Shown here piece after piece: positions 11,301 through 22,100 of a DNA stretch of 64,000 bases. Position numbers and translations under genes: made by a program. Below the pieces are notes generated by a model that saw only the letters and a program-made list of their open reading frames with translations, was not told the origin of the DNA and did not search any database. The DNA lies in NCBI GenBank assembly GCA_001695595.3, contig MBPM02000002.1, forward strand, positions 2,021,608-2,085,607, given 5' to 3'. The stretch's first letter is position 1; each line of letters starts with the position of its first letter. This DNA comes from Plasmopara viticola (taxonomy: Eukaryota; Oomycota; Peronosporomycetes; Peronosporales; Peronosporaceae).

Positions 11301-11308
11301 CGCCATAG
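5399..11308 (+). CDS. Large chromatin protein: ELM2-like, PLU-1-like repeats, PHD finger
   Basis: The first ATG in frame is at 5399, and the protein is about 1,944 aa after removal of one intron. Residues about 47-140 resemble an ELM2 domain: VGKRYQAVIPDLL, then DKYLKLARSLRDGATF. This block is interrupted by a 75-nt GT-AG segment (5667-5741) that is open in frame but translates into non-conserved hydrophobic residues, so it is probably an intron. The long middle consists of repeated helical blocks with W-x-x-K/R motifs, like the PLU-1-like region of KDM5 demethylases. Near residues 1248-1295 a C4HC3 PHD finger reads YCICRQPFDGLMIGC, CDDWYHDSCIG, YTCPSC. This type often binds histone H3 lysine-4 methyl marks. 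A Ser/Thr-rich linker, more helical repeats and a basic NLS-like tail (PRKRKTYSRK) follow. There is no JmjN, ARID or JmjC domain, so demethylase activity is not expected. A nuclear scaffold or reader role is inferred. Confidence 0.85.
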   Translation: MSRRGGALEEAAGKRSLRERSNSNSSGAGGSEAASSSFPQFIPLHSRVGKRYQAVIPDLLTSPVDAAELLYKKQTLQLPKPKFFFTKAYGASFRIVLLSLCQLYSTVPYFYLAVELGPELDKYLKLARSLRDGATFDTQEQVTTLALQHLHCYDYNTTDAACALYARHSIELPTSTVLINQVANKVTGAEEGKKWLFDFYRCMRCTEIDEDVLNRMCSLHKKAQSSADIIPVTEASVLSRLVLRILTWREQCQAANGAKVECAQLLQLLQQAENMQLILPEKQVIVLRLQSFTAALSHLKEALEHGCKRQHNKKVELMELDTLFKAVIAPCIIFPEESSFQEMLNDATELKSTIDQMLNEDKVSLPLIRDVLAKIELVPVNFEQEVAQFQSKMQSAQTWLAKARKCMPNRRPTRRAGGADTKKLDLKAIRALVEDAPYENSTEKFEMQDLLDCADVWAVKVKDAIGGGADVTLTQLKDLLEEAKEIPVVMDEQRFLEAEIAAREWSMTAALKLASRTSIEEMEELLMQAKAIRERIYPKKQSRWKPQVERDINAAMDQSRKWMCELRDNLGVVAFDKLFASLPSYLSSTQSSRSLSSTTSADRTKKKSMDAISKLIEKSQVLALDVSSYTSPLNELLLKGVEAQAEASAILMSIGCLSGTITTDRDESNCMDIDSVPHELGDLAQASVLLEKIDMFPFTFEEGLSLANIVEGEKDWAARVRDCIPPRQSRKKRLANESFTMEQLDGLLNESKRLHFLFRDELRILSKELRDLESWRAKAHEVINGEASVLIASVIERLKTFDLTVYEKLQKAKSRLNIGSVSDASAGKENDRSGDVEMPSSDARTMLKQEKVSETSLMKVEAESLCDSLVPAEVKKPINANLHVVVPKDELKSAENGVHVEAVAQSPHLVNLNGSTTVNTQALEIHVDSIMTHIRIESGCLQKSVAKKGEEKSENLKASWMAKHGQDLLESILAMAEKSFELVDSLELKEAEARYTIEEFVLAGEKGDQCENITNECVRALDGWKQQLVQLQRESDVLSVEAPEQKATSLILSLLEWLQGSRSLFYDEILPLHDLVVKGDRMLEILKEVKKFDAIQCNTLTILERMLWPLPYLKAHEKVVLEWTERVHKCVADKHAHVSDLQTLLNSGSGLLLEQGAFKIVMDEAKKARGWLSKLKKRLRALLTKGIGRMSISAVRSLVEEGENIAIDMPVFDLLKEHMEIASDWESRVLASGIESGQARVANLLALLNEYECARLVIDLDMHRDVLKSATERYCICRQPFDGLMIGCDHCDDWYHDSCIGMSKERVEKVEHYTCPSCTLLQELAAMLQQAKMAGQQNNMWDIQEYAKAFDKHQASVLRKVKREEKTVERTEMLLYSCTKQMNQVRARIDDIERAKACLSITSAAGTGTSGPKQPPSQALQSSLVIPAPEPALLISGTPILKVSPTNVASSTTTINTNALHLAAASTASSAVASVATSNITTGTSSTNALAIANATALKCQQYSSILKSPVPTTNGLLNSKQKVGLATHPPPSTTEGSAVNANDEKKASDLFSTTTASDLPCSMTASASVYSTQNQTTTTALTTATTNGTRFTAPSSTADPYRVPTPQLFNPMAATLMGNTECIAALVVAGGVEQQLTKMKNEHVEISKQVLELQSSLRLSRERLANTQQALRDLSKVFHARHRLLPYAQTWARQAVTLLNTTATLSRDNIDASTFLPKEYVTALDNMAHPPSSSSTTPEPMSIDKLFPGVDLLARLLRTVSWTQVVVTSLQERPSRRMLSDALSYASEYGLWEDKTTVTPLRSLIGRVDAWVSRAHKCMTKSATKTQQLSRLKVLMNEYSKLPLTYAQTAEPLSVYLNLLSGSGVKMKSTENGETLTPEAAEAAASKALDDAMVELSASATFTTGASSMSGIRKQAPRKRKTYSRKDKLPARTPKKVKNAQVSLGDASIPPSISSAATNTKVKVELTP
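5667..5741 (+). other. Probable in-frame intron (75 nt) in the PHD gene
   Basis: GTGCGAG donor and TTGCTGTAG acceptor. The length is a multiple of three without stops, so an ORF caller reads through it. Removing it joins KAY to ELGPELDKYL and restores an ELM2-like block. The translated insert is unusually rich in Leu, Tyr, Phe and Val. Confidence 0.6.
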
Positions 11309-11660
11309 CAGCCCCACGTACTTCAGTATGATCCCTTCCTTCATTTATAAGGTGAAGATGGGTGTTAATTATTATAGTGTGAAAACAGACTGCCGTTGTG
11401 CTCGCTTCGCGGCGAGTAAACTCGCACGGCTTTACAGAAGAAGGAACGTTTTCCGATGGCAAATGACCACAATTTTTGCAAACGTGTATCGAATGATAAC
11501 GAAAGAGACTAAAATTAAGCAGGTGCAGTATCTGGACCGTTACGACCAACCCTTGGATTGATCAGATGACGAGCTAAGTAAAGAGATTCTGTGCTGTGCT
11601 GAAGCATTCAATATCGTGAGATACCCGTCTGGAGATTTGAATGGCTTGGTGCGGGGAGGC
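11309..11660 (+). other. Intergenic leader between the PHD and LRRIQ3-like genes
   Basis: About 350 bp. An open stretch (11328-11558) shares the frame of the next gene but ends in TGA (11559-11561). After the TGA the frame stays open (SDDELSKEILCCAEAF) without an ATG until 11661. It could be 5'UTR or part of an upstream exon. No splice pair that removes the TGA stood out. Confidence 0.35.
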
Positions 11661-14600
11661 ATGCATGACCAGATAGAAGAAAATAGAGGAGGCCTATTAT
11701 TACAAGAGGAGACGACAGGTATGGCTAAAGATAAGGCTAAATGTGAGAAGACGGAGGGAGCAGCAGTTGAAGTGCACGGCAAAATCGCCCCTTGGAGTGA
11801 CACTGACTTAAATCTGAACATCGAAACTGACGACGTAGAGGACGCACACGATGATGAAGGCAATGCGCCAAGGTGGCAGCTTCGAGCTGTGCAGCGTATC
11901 AGCGATGGATTGCATAATCTCGCCTTGTTACCGTCTGGCAGATTTGACTTTATTGTTATTCTTGACTTGCAGCAAAATGCGATAAAGGATCTCAGACCCA
12001 TTAAGTCACTGGCTAAAACTCTTCGCGTGCTCAATGCATCCCAAAATGAAATCGTCACAATCCCTGATGTCGACTTTTGGTCGCACTTTCAATGTTTAAG
12101 CATGTGTTTTCTATCGCAAAACGCGTTGAAAACGTGGGCTGACGTGCAAGGTATCAACGGCTGTGCACAGTCGCTCCTATGGCTCACCTTGTTCAACAAT
12201 CCTTTGATGATGTACAAGGATGCGCGCACTTTTGTGGTGCACAAGTTGCCCTATCTCAAAGCACTCGATAATTTTGTGATTACAGACCAAGAGTTTTTGG
12301 AGCATAACTCATCCCACAAATGGGTCGGGAATGATCGCTCAAGTGCTCGCTTTAGTGCTTTTGATCCACATTTATGTATCGCGCACTTACAGAATTTTGT
12401 CGAATTTGAGACTGATGACGTTGCGGTCCAGTATGTGCGGAACACGGAGGCATTACTAGCAAAGATATACGCTGACAATTCTCCAAGCGTACGCATTCAA
12501 AAGCTGGTGCGGGGGTATCTATCACGACGTTTTCACTTTCCACGCTTTTGGGATGTGCGCATACTCGTGATTCGCGTACAAAAACACGTTCGTGGATTTC
12601 TCTTGCGTCAGCTAATAAAACGCCAGATCTGCGAGCTTGTGACTGCAAATGGTGAATCAACGCTCATTCTTGCGTCTTTTGCAGCTTGTAGCGTACGTTT
12701 ATCGCCGCTTGCGCGTCAATCTTTTGAAAAATTGTTGCCTATCATCCATCGATGGCGTACGCATTTTCAAGCCAGGAAACGCGCAGCGGCTATCAAGAAG
12801 ATTCGTTTCTGGTGCCAATTACTTTACCAACGTCATGCACGACGCACTCGCCAACTCCAAAGTCACCACCAAGAATTTTGGATTTACTATTCGTCAGAAT
12901 TTGAAAACGATCTTTTCTCTCTTGCTATGCGCGTTGCCCGTCGCGACCCCTACCTCATGACGCTGTCCACCGAAGATCGACTCGAGTATCTGAAAGAGCG
13001 TTGTGCCCAATCTGGGATCAGTATTCTTCGTAGACCAAACGAAATTGCAAGGGAGGTACGCCTGGCTCGACGACGATCACCGGATGTACAATATGAAGAA
13101 GGCGAAGGGCAGCAACAGGTTCGCGAACAAAGAGACGCAAAGTCGATACCTCAATCTGCCAAGCAGCGGTTGACTTCACTAGCACTTATTCGGGGATTCC
13201 AAAGTGACAAAGGCGTCGAGAATCAACTACTTGTTGCTGAAAAGCGCTTTTTGCAACAAGATCTCGAGCGCATTGCTTTTATCCAGAGTCAGCATCGGCA
13301 AAATGTTGCTGGTATTGAGAGAAATCGAGACAGGAGATATTCTGCAAGATCGCAATCAACGATGAAGCATCGATCTCGAGCGGTGTTGCTTCATTTGAAT
13401 CACGTTGCGCATGAAATTCGACAGCGTTTGGTTGTGTGCAATCGAAATATATTGGAAGCTTGTGTCAAGCAACAGCAGCGCCGCCAGCATCAGCGTTGTA
13501 ACGTAAAACATTTCTCCTTGACCAAGACAAAAGTTCGTGTGCGAGGGCATGCGCCTACTTTGTCGGAGCGGAAACGATTCGTCATATCATCACTCGAACA
13601 CTCGTCCAGCTATCCAAAGATGAAGGTGTTCATACCATGGACAATTGACATGTACCTGCAAATGGTGATGCGGCTAAGTTGCGCCGTCTCCATGTGTTCG
13701 GCAGGTCCTGGAAAGCCTTTTGCGTTCTCGTTTGAAGACGCAAAGCGTGCAGACGCTGCGTTGTTGATCCAGTCAGCGTGGCGTGCCTCAAGATGTCACT
13801 CACGCCGGACGACTCGTAACGTCACCAGTGCACGTGCATGTATATGCATTAAACGGTGGTGGAGGTTTTGTACAGGATTACGTCGTCGGCTGGCTCTGCT
13901 TCGTGCCTGTCTTATGGTTGGAGCTAGCATTAATTCTTGTACCCTCTTTATGGAAGCGAACGTTTATCATGCACTTGTGGACTCGTGGCCAGCTGTACAG
14001 GCTGTTGTGATGCGCCATCGCTGTCCTGAACATCATCTTAGTTGCCAACTGATCGCAAAAGCACATGTAAGGCTGACTCTCACGCCAGAGCAACTTGTTC
14101 TCTATACTGCCAGTCAAAACGAGCGCTCGATTATACAAGTAGCATCTGCGCCCTCTGCTCATGTAAGCTCACTAAAAATTGAGCATTGGTCAAGCCAGCG
14201 CTGTAAAGCTTATCTACCTTGCTGGATGCCTGGTACACCTGAAATTGAGCCAAAGTCTACAAGTGCACCTACGGAAGACGTTACGGCATCTTTCCTTGTC
14301 GATGGAGTGCAAGTCGAGCCGACCGAGATTAAGCGCGAATTGACGCTTGGCCTCTTAGAGCCATCCAGTGCTGAAATACATGAGCCGAGGAATCCTTTTG
14401 GTAAGTTTTTAATGGGCCAGCGCGTTGCCGACTCGGCCACTCGTGTAATGAATCTTGCTCGGCGTCTTACACACATGAAGACGACAGCAAGCTGGTTAGC
14501 GGAACCATTGCATTCTGTAATGGAAGCCACGCCCTTTGTGCGCCTTACGTTTTCTTCAGTTGATGAAGCTCGAAAGCGAGCTTTACTTTTGATGTGTAAG

Positions 14601-15854
14601 ACATTTGACCTGACTACCAAGACACATGCCCAGATGTATACGCTCGAAGCTCTGTTTGGATTTGCGCTTCGCCATCATCAGGTGCGTGTACACGCTATAT
14701 TGGGTATGGTAATTGTGCCCGACTGACATGTGTTGTGGCAATAATAGTGGGCCTTGAGTCAGGTTGCTACGAAAGAAGAAATTGAACCGTTTTTAGACGA
14801 GTCTGTCGTGTGGATGCACGATGAAATACCGTCTCGATGGTGGGTACAGACGGAGCGAAAGCTTGGCAAGACACGAGATGCACTGGTTAAAAGCCATGGT
14901 GCATCTCAGTCTGTTTCAATTAAGATCAAGCCGCTTACTGGCTTTCATACGCAGCACATCCCGCCGAGAAATCTCGAGACGTGGGAACCTGTGCAGCTGT
15001 TACAATCGGAGCGTTTTATACCTCCACGCATATTTCCACGACTTTCTCAACCAGAATTGGCGAGCGGCCATGGATCTCCTGTGCCATTGCATGTGATCGA
15101 CCCAACTCTTTCTAAAGATGCCGAGCGACATCGAGGCGATCAAGTCCAGGTTTCCCAGGTCCCGTCACGTCCAGCATCGCCGTCGGCAGCTCTAGGAAGC
15201 AGTCGCCATCAAAAGCTTTTAAATCGGCTTGGTACACTTAGTTACGCTTGCATTCAGGACAAACAAGAAATTGAACGGCAAGCTCGTGAGCATCTTGTGC
15301 GCGACCTTCGTGAAGAACGGGAAAGGGCAATGGAGGCGCTGATCGTGGATCGTCGGATGCTCCAACGTGAAAAATCGATCGACGTAACGAACATTAAGCT
15401 TGACATTGACGTCAAGCTGCAACGGATTCGCTTTGAGCGTGAACGTGAGCAACTCCAGGCGCGACGTTCGCAAGAGCAACAACGACACAGTACACGACAT
15501 CGCCAACTCACGCGTGAGTTTGAAACGAGTTTTGTTGCGCAATCGGGAGCATTGATGAGGCGCGCTGCTCGGGCTGCGGTGGCCAGTAGCTTCAAAGCAG
15601 ACGAGGAAGAGCAACAACAGTTGACTGCTTCTGTGAAACTTCGTGAAGCTGAAGCGCTAGTGCGACGTCAAGATGCAAAGAGCTTTTGGTTTGCTCGGAA
15701 TCGCCAAGAGAAGCGTAAGATGGCTGCAGTCCAAGAGCATACCTCCGCCGAACCTCCGCCAAAGCTCCGCCCTAGTCGTGGAAACGAAGTGTCAGGTTGG
15801 CGACAACAAATTAGCGGAAGCAAAGAAATTACAAAGTTGTTACACATTATGTGA
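11661..15854 (+). CDS. LRRIQ3-like leucine-rich repeat and IQ protein
   Basis: The first in-frame ATG is 11661. Residues about 80-230 hold leucine-rich repeats (VILDLQQNAIKDLRPI, LRVLNASQNEIVTIP). They are closed by a cap, LPYLKALDNFVITDQEFLE, that closely follows the LRRIQ3 pattern (KALDHHVISDEE). Two IQ-type calmodulin-binding motifs follow near residues 276-320 (IQKLVRGYLSRRF, VQKHVRGFLLRQL). A long basic helical region with a further IQ-like block (LIQSAWRASRCHSRR) comes next. The ORF ends at 14727, but a phase-0 intron (14709-14762, GTAATT...GTCAG, 54 nt) leads into a second exon to 15854. That exon holds a charged coiled coil (QRIRFEREREQLQARR). LRRIQ3 is linked to cilia and flagella, so a zoospore axoneme role is inferred. 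Its stop lies 37 bp from the convergent RlmN gene. The intron and the 5' end are less certain than the family. Confidence 0.7.
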
Positions 15855-15891
15855 AGTGGGCATGGTGCTATACGATATATCGGCTGAAAAT

Positions 15892-17259
15892 TTATGGGAG
15901 GCAAGTGCGTGTACGACGAGTCATTCCGATCGCGAACACAGCAATCGATGCGCCGAGCAAAGTTAATCCGATAGCGTGGTGGTAGTCATCAATAAAGTCA
16001 TTGGTGCGAGCAAACCAGGATTTAGCATGCGTTGTAACGAGAGCTTCGTCGTCACCGTCCGTGTCCACGCTTGTTGCCACTTTCTTTTTTCTGTGCGCAA
16101 TCCTTTGAATTCTCCGGACCCCAAGATCTTCAATGTCGCGGCTGCCATCGGGTTTGTTCTTCAGTGCCAATTGTCCACAAGCTCCGTCAATGTCAGTGCC
16201 ATGGTTCTCGCGGATCGTAGCCTTGAGGTTGTACACTTCGCGCAGCACACTATGGAAAGCACGGATTTGCTCGGGCGATGGCGATTGGAACTGGTCACCA
16301 ACGTCCGTCGTATTGTACGGGATGAGGTTCACATGCACCGCGCGGTGCTGTAGCAACTTGCCTAGAATGTGGGCAGTCTCTATCGAGTCATTTACACCTG
16401 CTAGCATGCAGTATTCCACCATCACCAGTCGCCCTTCTCTGTTATAACACACACACACAATAATTTCATTTCAATAGGAGAGACACCTTCACTTTGCAGT
16501 CAACTCTTCGTACTTCATTGCCAAGTGTTCGTCAATCACTGCCATGAGCTTGTCCAGAGGGTACGCTGTAGACGTAGGCACGATCTGGCTACGCATCTCC
16601 TGCGTTGGCGCATGCAATGACAATGCCAAGCGCACAAGTGGCGCATCATGCGACAGCATGCGGATGCGGTGGATGACGCCGACCGTGGACAAAGTAATGT
16701 GTTTGGGTGCCAGCCCAAAGACGGTCGTCATGGCGCGAATGGCGGCTAGGACGGCGTAGTAGTTATTCAGTGGCTCACCCATGCCCATAAACACCACATT
16801 ACGGATAGGGGCCACACGGTTGGCATGCGCCAGCTGCTCTAAAATCTCCCCGCTGCACAAGTCAGCAAGGATGCCAAGCGTGCCCGTGGCGCAAAATGTG
16901 CAGCCCATTTGACACCCCACTTGGGAGCTCACGCAGAGCGTATTGCGCCCCGTGTGGCGCATGATGACAGCCTCGACTTCGTGGCCATCCTGCAGCTTAA
17001 GCAGGAGCTTGATGGTGCCGTCGGTCGACCGTTGCTCCGTGGTCACAGACGTCGTGAAAGGCACAAAGTGCTCTTGCAATAAAGTACGTAGAGACTTGGG
17101 GATGCCAGGAATATCGACAATCAAGGAATCGGGGTGTTGAGCCAGAAAGCGCCAGATTGCCAGCGCATGCAAAGTCTTGAAGCCATGGGTCGCTAAGAAC
17201 TGGAGGAGCGCAGGTTGATCGAAGGCTGGCTGCGGCGACAGCGTGCGCTTCTTGACCAT
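15892..17259 (-). CDS. RlmN-type radical-SAM RNA methyltransferase with C-terminal membrane tail
   Basis: Exon 1 (17259-16493) and exon 2 (16438-15892) are joined by a 54-nt phase-2 intron (16492-16439) that contains a GT repeat. The protein is 437 aa. Family blocks are complete: the radical-SAM cluster motif CQMGCTFC near residue 115, the VFMGMGEPLNNY block, ALSLHAPTQEMRSQIVP, EYCMLAGVND, HVNLIPYN, and DIDGACGQLA near 340, which holds the second catalytic Cys. The family methylates C2 of adenine in rRNA (A2503) and tRNA (A37). After the catalytic domain comes a charged linker (RIAHRKKKVATSVDTDGDDE), then a hydrophobic stretch of about 18 residues near 410-428 (AIGLTLLGASIAVFAIGM) and a short basic end. 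That looks like a tail anchor, which is not part of the bacterial enzyme. No clear organelle presequence is seen at the N terminus. Confidence 0.9.
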
Positions 17260-19196
17260 GGTTTGAAAATTGGTGTGGCCACACTATTTAGCAGCAACAT
17301 GAAGAGGTGCCCAGTGGCAAACGCAGTACTATTGTTTTCCATGGAGCTTTGATGGCTTGCTCTTTTAGCTTCACTTTATCGCTCTTGCTTGATTTTACAC
17401 TGCAACTTGGTCGTTTAAATGGTAGAATGGCAAAGCACAGCACTTAAAGCTACTACGTTTACAAGATTGCAGACGACGTCTAGAACTTTTACAAAGTGGA
17501 TATTTATTGAGATCAAGCTTGCAAATGTATCCCTGGTTAAGAATGTATTTTAAACGGTTGCAATTACAGTTTTAACAGGTCTTTGTTGGTGTGTATTACT
17601 TCTACTACTGCCTATTGAAATGCTGGCGTAGACCATTGCGCCGCAAGACGCTAGCTGCAGATAGATGTCGAGCATAAATTTGATACACTTTGTCGATTGC
17701 AGCAACAGATGCAAATAAACCCACACGACTTAGTGCCTTGAGTAGACAAACTGAATCGCATCACTTGATAAGCTTTGGCTTGAGTCACCTATTGCTCTTA
17801 AATTATGTACGCCAAAATTCATTTTAGAGTTTTAGTCAATTTTTGTGCCACGATAAACCGCTCAGAAATTTCATAATTGGCTTGATGCAGCCCTTCATTA
17901 AAAGTTGCAGTTTGGTCTCTAAGCGGTTGCATTGCTCGCCAACTCATAGCTGCTTGCACATCTTCTTATCTCCTGCCGCACCACTACGAGACCGTAAGAA
18001 GTCATGTCTTCTAGATTGCGGTGATTATTAGCAACAAGGACTGCAATGTGCCCTGCTACGTCTATCAGATACATTTTTTGTTTTTTTTGTTAACGACAAC
18101 ACCGATTAGCTGTACAAAAAATAGCCTAATGAGTCTTAAAGCGCTTATAACAGCACTAGAATTCGCCTTTGCTTCGTCGAAGATTTGGCGATTTGCTTGC
18201 CTTAATAGCTGGTGCAACTTTCTAAGCTAAAAGTATTATTTTCGCATGTCGTCTAGAGTGAATCCACCAAACAGCTGTGTTGCGCGCTGTCAATAAACAT
18301 GTGATCTACCCATCTGCGTGCAGCTTGCCAGCTTTTTTTAAAATATGATCGTTAAAATACGGCACTGCGCGTCGCTTATACTGCGCGTAGTGTCTGAAAT
18401 GAATTGATAGAATCTGTCGACTACTCTCAAATTGGATGGATTTGCTATACCCCCACCGTAAACGACGAGCGTAAGTAGAGACCATATTGTTCATACTTGT
18501 GATGAAAATTTGCTTATCGTTCTTCAAAATGGTTCCGGACCACCGCATTTTTTGGCACAAATCAGTCCGGTCACAATATCTTGCAAAAGTCGGTAAGTCC
18601 ACTACCCCGATGATACACATACAATCTGCATATCTAAAGCACGACCGTTTGTATTCAATATGCCGGGCAGGACTAGATTTGTATAGATTTGCGAAACGGT
18701 ATAATTACCGGCTGGTGGCCTAGAGCCACAAGTTTTGACTCTCTGTAACGGGTGCGCAGGTGGATCAAGTTCATCTGTGTGGTTGTCAAGTAATCTATAT
18801 ATAATTTGTGAAAGGTACCAATCAAGAGCAAGATTTGGCCGAAAATTGGTGCATCTGATGGTGAAAATTTATCGACTATTTCTAATTACTTCAGTATTTC
18901 AATAGTCAAGACAAGATGTCGACTTTTTTCGAGAAGCCAGTTTCAACCGCTTATTTTGCCAATTTTCGAAAAGCCACCAGTGTTCAGACCGCCCGGCTTT
19001 TTTGTGTTTAAACCTTGTTCCTGCTTATTGAAAACACTCGAACTTTTCTCACCTCATTGATTCGTGCACTATTAAATAGTTGCCTCGTATGACGAAAAAC
19101 AAATCAGTCCAGCTGCTCAATTATTGAAGACTGGTCCGTTGAACGCTTCCCAATCAATCAGATCGCGATTGTCCCTCACAAGGCCCTGGCTCGGCC
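17260..19196. other. 1.9 kb intergenic region with possible copia remnant
   Basis: No gene is supported. On the minus strand at 18306-18620 an open stretch reads CIIGVVDLPTFARYCDRTD and later NNMVSTYARRLRWGYSK. This faintly resembles the gag-pre-integrase region of copia elements. The rest is AT-rich and full of stops. Confidence 0.3.
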
Positions 19197-22100
19197 ATGG
19201 ACGTAGGCACGAACGTGTGGGTCAAGTCTGACGATGCCATCGTTTGGCAAGCTGGTGAAGTGATTGGTCACCAAGATGCCAACGGCCTCGTGCCCGTGCA
19301 GCTCGTCGATTCAAGCACTACAGTCAATCGTACGTGCTTTGAGCCTGATTTCATTTCTGAGTGCAACAGCACGTAAAAGACAGCGCGTTTCTCGTATCGT
19401 ACTTCTGACGCTTGCATTGTGTCGTCTACGTTTTCTTTAGGCCTCAATACCGAGTTGTACCTGCGTAACATGTCGACGACGTTCTCGACGACGTCAAGTC
19501 TTACAGCTCTGGAGCATCTACATGAACCCGCAGTGCTTCAAGCGCTTCATGAACGTTTTAATCATGACCAGATTTACACGTCGATTGGAGACATTCTCGT
19601 GGCGCTCAATCCGTTTAAACCGCTGCCACATTTCTACTCGGACACGCAATTAAAGGCCTACAAGCAACACAGTATGCACGCCAACTTTGTCGCGACGGAA
19701 ACGTTACCGCCTCATGTCTTTTCCATCGGGAGCAAAGCTTTTGGTGGCCTCTTGAAACCTGAGCGACGGAATCAAAGCATCCTCGTGAGTGGCGAGAGTG
19801 GGAGCGGCAAGACGGAGAGCACCAAGTTTTTAATGCAATTCTTGACCAGTGTCGGGAGTGACGCCTCCCGCTTTGAGGCGGATAAAAAAGGTGATGCTGT
19901 AGAGATTGGCAAGCGCATTTTACAGACGAATCCCATCTTGGAATCGTTTGGCAACGCCCAGACGATTCGAAATGACAATTCCAGTCGCTTTGGCAAATTC
20001 GTGACGATTCAATTTGGACCAAAGAATGAAATTGTGGGGGCGCAAATTACGAGCTATTTGCTGGAAAAAGTGCGCGTGTTGCATCAGAACCCGAATGAAC
20101 GCAATTTTCACATTTTCTACGAGTTGCTCGAAGGTGCTGACAAGCCAGTATTGGCTACGCTTGGGCTGACGAGAGGTGGCAAGTATGAGATTTTGAATTC
20201 GTACGGCCCAAAGTTTACTCAGCAACGCGCGATGGTGGCCAAATACGCGCGATTGTATACCGAGACGATTCGGGCGTTTGAAGACACGGGGGTGCATGAG
20301 CAGGAACGACTGGACATTTTCAAAATCTTGGCCGCCTTGTTGCACCTTGGCAACATTAACTTTAGTGGTCAAGGGAAACAGGACGACGGTGCTGCTGTCA
20401 CTGCGGCGTCGAGACCTTGTTTGGAAAAGTGTGCCGAGCTCATGGGCGTCGACGTTGACAAGTTCGCGACTCTCTTGAGTCATCGAGAGATGAAAGCTGG
20501 TGTGGAAGTGATGGTGCTGCAACATACATCGGGGCAAGCAAAGGACATTTGCCGCTCGTTGGCCAAGGCAATTTACGGTCGTCTGTTTACGTGGTTGGTG
20601 CGTCGTCTGAGTGACGAGATGAATTCCTTGGATGCCACGGACTCAATGTCGGAGGAGGGCGACGAGGTGGCTACGATTGGGATTCTAGACATCTTTGGGT
20701 TTGAAAGCTTGAACCGCAATGGGTTTGAACAACTCTGTATCAACTATGCCAACGAACGACTGCAAGCCCAATTCAACGAGTTTGTGTTTGTGCGCGAACA
20801 GCACGTGTACATTGCCGAAGAAATTGACTGGACGACCATTTCCTTCTCCAGCAACGCAGCGTGCTTGGCGCTCTTTGATGACAAGAGCGATGGGATCTTT
20901 TCTTTGCTGGACCAAGAATGTTTGATGCCCAAGGGCTCGAATCAAGCATTGTGCACGAAATTCTACCGATATCATGGCGAAAACGCAGCTAGTGACTCGA
21001 CAAAGGTGTTGCAGCAGCCACAAGTGCTTGGGCAGAGCAGTCTCCGTCGTGTTAAATCTTCCTTAACGCGGCATGTTCATCGCGCTGAGAAACACAGGGA
21101 CTTTATCGATCAAGGTATCAAGACTCATCCTTTTTCCGCGTCGAAACTAGAACGCGTGAACCATCAATTCGTGATTTCCCACTTTGCTGGTCGCGTGTGC
21201 TATGACGTGGATCAATTTGTGGAGAAAAACACCGACACGCTTCCTACTGACGCAAGCGACATCTTGGCTTCTGCAAGTAACGCGGTCGTGGCGGCGATTG
21301 GCGCTGATGAGAATGTGGACACTGATGCTGACAGTGGCGCGGTTGGGCGAAGACGCTATTCCATGTTGCGCGCACCGAGTGTGTCAGCAGAGTTCAAGTG
21401 TCAGCTTGATCGTCTCATTGCTCAGATTGAGCGCACGGAAGCGCACTATGTTCGCTGTCTAAAACCCAACGAAGTAAAGAAGCCTGGCATCTTTGATCGT
21501 GAACGGATGGTGGAGCAAATGCGCTCGGTTGGTCTCTTGGAAGCTGTGCGCATCGCACGTCATGGGTACTCGGTGCGTCTTGCTCATGCGAGCTTTATCG
21601 AGCAATTCTCGGGATTTAAAATCTATCTAAGGCCACCGGATGGAGCTGTAAAGAGGAGCAAGTTCAATCTGGTGCAAGCTCTTGTGACCATCTTGATGGA
21701 CAAGATGCTACTGGAAGATGGTGTCGAGCAGAAAGACAAGAGCTTTAGCGTTCTCGCTCGTGTTACCAATGGTGAGAGTAGTACCGCGTCCATGAACGAT
21801 AGTCGTCGTAAGAATGTCCAAGTGGGCAAGACGCTCGTGTTTTGCAAGTCTAGTACTTACAACCGGTTTTCTCAATACCGCGTCGAGCTGCGAACGCATG
21901 GCGCTACTGTGTTGCAAAAAAACTATCGTGGGTATCGACGTCGGGCTGTGTATCGAACTTTTCGTTGCGCTGTGGTGCACGTCCAGACGGTTGTTCGAGG
22001 CTTTTTAGCTAGGACGCAACTGGCCCACTTGCGCCACTTGAGACGCGAAAAGGCTGCTACTTCTATTCAACTAAGCTGGAGACGCTGTTGTATACGACGC

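Noticed and set aside
11559..11561. TGA as a recoded sense codon
   Set aside because: All other genes here use standard stops, and an ATG is available downstream; no evidence for recoding.
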